Shown here piece after piece: positions 19,652 through 22,501 of a DNA stretch of 22,501 nucleotides. Source of the DNA: Coptodactyla brooksi (taxonomy: Eukaryota; Arthropoda; Insecta; Coleoptera; Scarabaeidae). Position 1 is the stretch's first letter. Every line of letters begins with the position of its first letter. Under the pieces are notes generated by a model. It saw only the letters and a program-made list of their open reading frames with translations. It was not told the origin of the DNA and ran no database searches. Made by a program: the position numbers and the translations under genes. The stretch covers positions 1-22,501 of the forward strand of contig JAWQRM010000460.1 of NCBI GenBank assembly GCA_033557675.1, written 5' to 3'.

Positions 19652-20460
19652 AATATCTCCCAAATTTCTTTTCAGTAGACATGTTTTCTTCATATCATTC
19701 TCCATTTCACCAAATGTAACAAGCTCATGTCTAAGTGTCAAATGCCGAAAGACCAGATTTAATACTCACAGCTGTTTAATTGCAGGCCTTCAAACTTTAC
19801 AGTCATCCACACTCTCCAAAGCCATAATTCTGTCCACTTTGTTCATTGGGCCGTATCTATATTTCTTTATGGAACCGAATAACTTCTCAAACTCAATGTT
19901 TTGAAAATATAAGAAAAATTGATCTCTGAGCAGTAATCGACTCTGCGATCTTCTGCTTTCATGATAGGTGTTCTTAGCACCTGTATATATCCTCACTCTT
20001 CCAGAAATGTTCACGGAAAAACAGTAAATTTAACGTTTTGCTTGCTCAGTATATTTGGTGCTGGATGGTGATGGACCCTCTTACTCATAAAAAATGCAAA
20101 TTAAGAAAATATCGAGTACCATTTGGGTGTTACTATTACAAACCACACGCCTTGAAAAGAAACAAAAAAATACTTTCTACATATTTGTCAATCATGGCAT
20201 TAGTGTAAGTTCATGAGCATTAATAATGACACCGGTTTCTGGGAGTCTGTCCTTTAATTGAAATAGAATTGATCATAATCCGATAAGCACAAGTGTACCA
20301 TTTGTTTGTACTTAGCATAGTTAAGAGACATTATGAGACATATTTGTGTCCATATATTTGTACAATTTATATATTCACTTAGTTTCTTTTTTTTCACTTC
20401 AGTTTTCATTTAAGATTTTTTATATTTAGATGATTTGCATATTTTTTCATATTTAGATTT
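19652..20460. other. Intergenic sequence, nothing identified
   Basis: AT-rich. A 74-residue open frame on the - strand (19790-20014) lies downstream of, and on the same strand as, the Ser-rich exon, but it has no recognisable domain and no convincing acceptor in front of it. Not called as a gene. Confidence 0.45.
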
Positions 20461-20468
20461 CCTCCATA

Positions 20469-20499
20469 TTTATTAATTTTCTCCACCAAAATGTTTATT
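20469..20499 (-). terminator. Candidate poly(A) signals for the - strand gene
   Basis: On the - strand, AATAAA occurs at 20499-20494 and 20474-20469, about 460-490 bases beyond the stop of the Ser-rich exon. The sequence between is partly less AT-rich than its surroundings (about 20690-20950), consistent with a 3' UTR. No transcript evidence. Confidence 0.3.
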
Positions 20500-20954
20500 T
20501 GTAAACAGTAATTAATATATTTATGATAAGTTCATTGAATTTGTTTAGAGCTAGTATTAGCTTTTGTACTTAAAGCAATATAGCAAAATTAAGGAACTGC
20601 TCAAATCCACGCTTTGCATAATTGTAAATAGACTATATCGAATAATTCCTTTTTGATGCACCCGAATTTTTCTAGGAAAAATCGACTAGCCCTTCTATCT
20701 CCCTATTTTCTATTCGTAAGAAAAATTTGGCTAAGCCAGTATCCGCGATCTGGCATAGAGTAACATTGCGATCAGTCTAATAGATTCTGATGATATCTCG
20801 ATAAGGCCAAATGCGGTTGTGATCTAGCTCTGCGCTAGCTAACAAAACGAAATAAAGTCCTATGGCGCAGAGGTGGGTACACGCGGACGAGGGTGAGTGC
20901 TTACAGCCACTTGTTTCTCAATCCACTTAGTCTCCGCCCCCACATTAGGTTATA

Positions 20955-21675
20955 TCATACGATTGTTCCCTGTAGATGCTGTGGATCCGTTGTGGCGCCG
21001 GATGTAGATGGCAACGCCGTCTGCTGGGTTACAGGTGAGTCACCAAATGACGGGTTCTGTAAATTAATGCCCAGCAAACTTTGGTTTATATTCCCACTTG
21101 AACTGGGCAGGCCACTTTGAGCTAAACTCAACGTGCTGCCAGTCCCAGTACCACTTGAAACAGGAGCATTCACTATAAAAGCATTGTTAGATGTAATAAT
21201 AGGTGGGCTAGACTCTTCAGGGGGTGTTACTTCCAATCCGATACTACCATTCAAAGCGATCTTGATGGGATTGCTCGAATAGTTTGATGAAAAGTGTGAC
21301 AGTCCCACGTCTTCTAAGCTACTCTTTCTTCTGCCAGTTCCCACGTTTGTTAAACCTTGCCTCAAGGAATTTGATCTGCGCAATAAGATGTCGTCTATGA
21401 CTCTGAGTGAGTTTGATCTTCCTCTTTGATATCCCGCCACTGTTGGGCTATCTGGTAAGGATAAAGAGTTGGATTTTGTGGTTACTAAAGGCGGGGCGCG
21501 CGGAGATGGAAAACCTGATAGTCCTAATCCGGAGCCTCTCCTGCTTCCTGCTTGAGAAGCTGTCGCCATTTGATTTACGAGCATCTGAGAACAGAAGCTG
21601 ATGTTTGATTTTCTCCTGCTGTTGTGACGTTCAAAAGTTTTCTGCGCCGAAAACGGACTGGGGCGTACCAAGTAT
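20955..21675 (-). CDS. Ser-rich low-complexity protein, last visible exon (5'-partial)
   Basis: The exon begins after a good acceptor (T-rich tract then CAG, AG at 21677-21676) in phase 2 and reads 239 residues to TGA at 20957-20955. It is clearly less AT-rich than its surroundings, with a coding-like composition. The protein is Ser/Thr/Pro/Gly-rich and probably disordered. Near its start are RRKSN and SRRGSG. Three (K/R)SNSL motifs follow, at 21476-21462, 21419-21405 and 21377-21363, then RRKSS; these look like sites for basophilic kinases (R-x-x-S), and the RSNS type suits 14-3-3 binding. The C-terminal half is a Gly/Ser/Thr/Gln tail. I do not recognise the family. Upstream exons would be beyond 21676 or outside the window. 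A GT inside the last codons could be an alternative donor, so it may not be the terminal exon. Confidence 0.75.
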
Positions 21676-22200
21676 CTGTGGACAAACAATAAGCACCTTG
21701 AAAACGTAGTCAATCGTAAAGTAGCATAAACTTTACTACAAGTATCATTTTTAACATACATCAGAGCATTATTCATTTTGCCTCTCAATGTTTCCAACTA
21801 TTGGGACTAGTTCACTCTTCGAAGTGATCATTGGCAATGTTCATTGTTAAATGTTTTATATTCAGTTGTTATTTTGAACAATGATACTGCAATGACATTG
21901 CTGTTTAAAATAACATAAATATCACAAATATATGGTATCATAAATACCAGAAAAATTCTGTATATTTATTTTTAACCACGTCACATTTTCTGTCTTCTTT
22001 ACGTATAATGCCTTTAATTTTCATTAAATATCTGAAAATATTTTCACCATATTTTTTTATAAAGTGCGCTTCATAATTATGACGTCATATTTTGACGTAA
22101 ATTTTTAATAAATTTAATGTTACTTGCCGAAAAAACATAAAACATTTATATTTCAACAAATTTAGTGAAAGTTTTAAAGAATTATGGTTAACAACGTGAA
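21676..22200 (-). other. Probable intron upstream of the Ser-rich exon
   Basis: Very AT-rich, no open frame of note. The acceptor for the Ser-rich exon is at its 3' end (21676-21677 on the - strand). No matching donor could be fixed within the window. Confidence 0.5.
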
Positions 22201-22204
22201 CCTT

Positions 22205-22501
22205 GTCGTGTCATAATCATAACACTAAAACTCCCTCCTGCATGTTGTCGATTAGACTTTGGGGCTGACTGATGTTTAACCCATTCCAAGCTAGAATCAT
22301 CGCTCGTTTCAACTGTACCATGGAATTGTTTTGCCAAGTATCTATATTCCCCAAAAGATTCTCCATTGGATGAGGGATCACAGAACATGTCGGCCATCCC
22401 AAGGATGTAGCTTCACTTATTAAGCCAATCTGTCTCACACTAATTCTTGCGTTATCCTGTTGAAATGTAAACACGATTCAATTGAATCGTTCCCAATATA
22501 T
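22205..22501 (-). pseudogene. Tc1-like transposase C-terminal remnant at the window edge
   Basis: On the - strand, from about 22474 to 22217, the translation shows FQQDNAR (second catalytic Asp block), then GWP..S...HPMENLLGNI (the WPxxSPDLNPIENLWG block with the final catalytic Glu kept in MEN), then AWNGL and LIDNM near the C-terminus. The order and spacing fit a Tc1 transposase. There is no upstream DNA-binding domain in the window and the SPDLNP core is degraded, so it is a remnant; it may continue past 22501. Confidence 0.7.

Noticed and set aside
19790..20014. Possible downstream exon of the - strand Ser-rich gene
   Set aside because: No convincing acceptor in front of it, and the Ser-rich exon already ends in a stop in frame.
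20780..20800. CTGATGA string as a possible hammerhead ribozyme or C/D snoRNA box
   Set aside because: No GAAA core or box D at the right spacing and no flanking stem could be found.
20893..21120. + strand frame over the end of the Ser-rich exon
   Set aside because: Shadow of the - strand coding sequence.
1..22501. tRNA genes, rRNA, CRISPR arrays
   Set aside because: Looked for B-box-like tRNA signals and regularly spaced direct repeats by eye and found none; a covariance-model scan would be needed to exclude degenerate tRNAs.

Overview
The window looks like a piece of an AT-rich arthropod (probably insect) nuclear genome. It has spliced genes with consensus GT..AG junctions, very large AT-rich introns and intergenic stretches, and many decayed eukaryotic transposons of the mariner, Tc1, Penelope-like and long-inverted-repeat types. 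There are no operons, ribosome binding sites, rRNA genes or CRISPR arrays. The arthropod assignment is inferred from the mix of element families and from GAPR-1-like CAP domains, not proved.

The main gene runs on the + strand from an acceptor at 1202 to a stop at 11161. It is the 3' part of a multi-CAP-domain (SCP/TAPS, GAPR-1-like) protein; its 5' end lies outside the window. Three exons are visible (1202-2482, 4523-5686, 10757-11161), all joined in phase 0, giving 949 residues of continuous reading. The order is CAP1, then eight ~31-residue helical repeats, then CAP2, CAP3 and CAP4. CAP1 and CAP3 resemble each other, as do CAP2 and CAP4, so the gene looks like a tandem duplication of an A+B CAP pair. 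CAP1, CAP2 and CAP4 keep the His/Glu/Glu/His tetrad of the family. CAP3 has lost all four residues.

The introns are full of mobile-element debris. Intron 1 (2483-4522) holds two IS630/Tc1/mariner transposase remnants, one of them in a fold-back arrangement. Intron 2 (5687-10756) holds a long-terminal-inverted-repeat element (about 6448-8782), and a 188-bp-arm palindrome of Penelope-like 3' sequence splits its left arm. Downstream of the gene are a Penelope-like reverse transcriptase fragment (about 12298-12918, - strand), a second, inverted, partial copy of the long-inverted-repeat element (about 12942-13620), about 4.8 kb with no recognisable gene, and a mariner element with both inverted repeats but a broken transposase (18426-19651).

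The right end carries one coding exon on the - strand (21675-20955). It encodes a Ser-rich protein with repeated basic/SNSL motifs whose family I do not recognise. A Tc1-like transposase remnant follows at the right edge (- strand). The most interesting material is the architecture of the CAP protein: the helical repeat array inserted between CAP domains and the tetrad-less third CAP domain.
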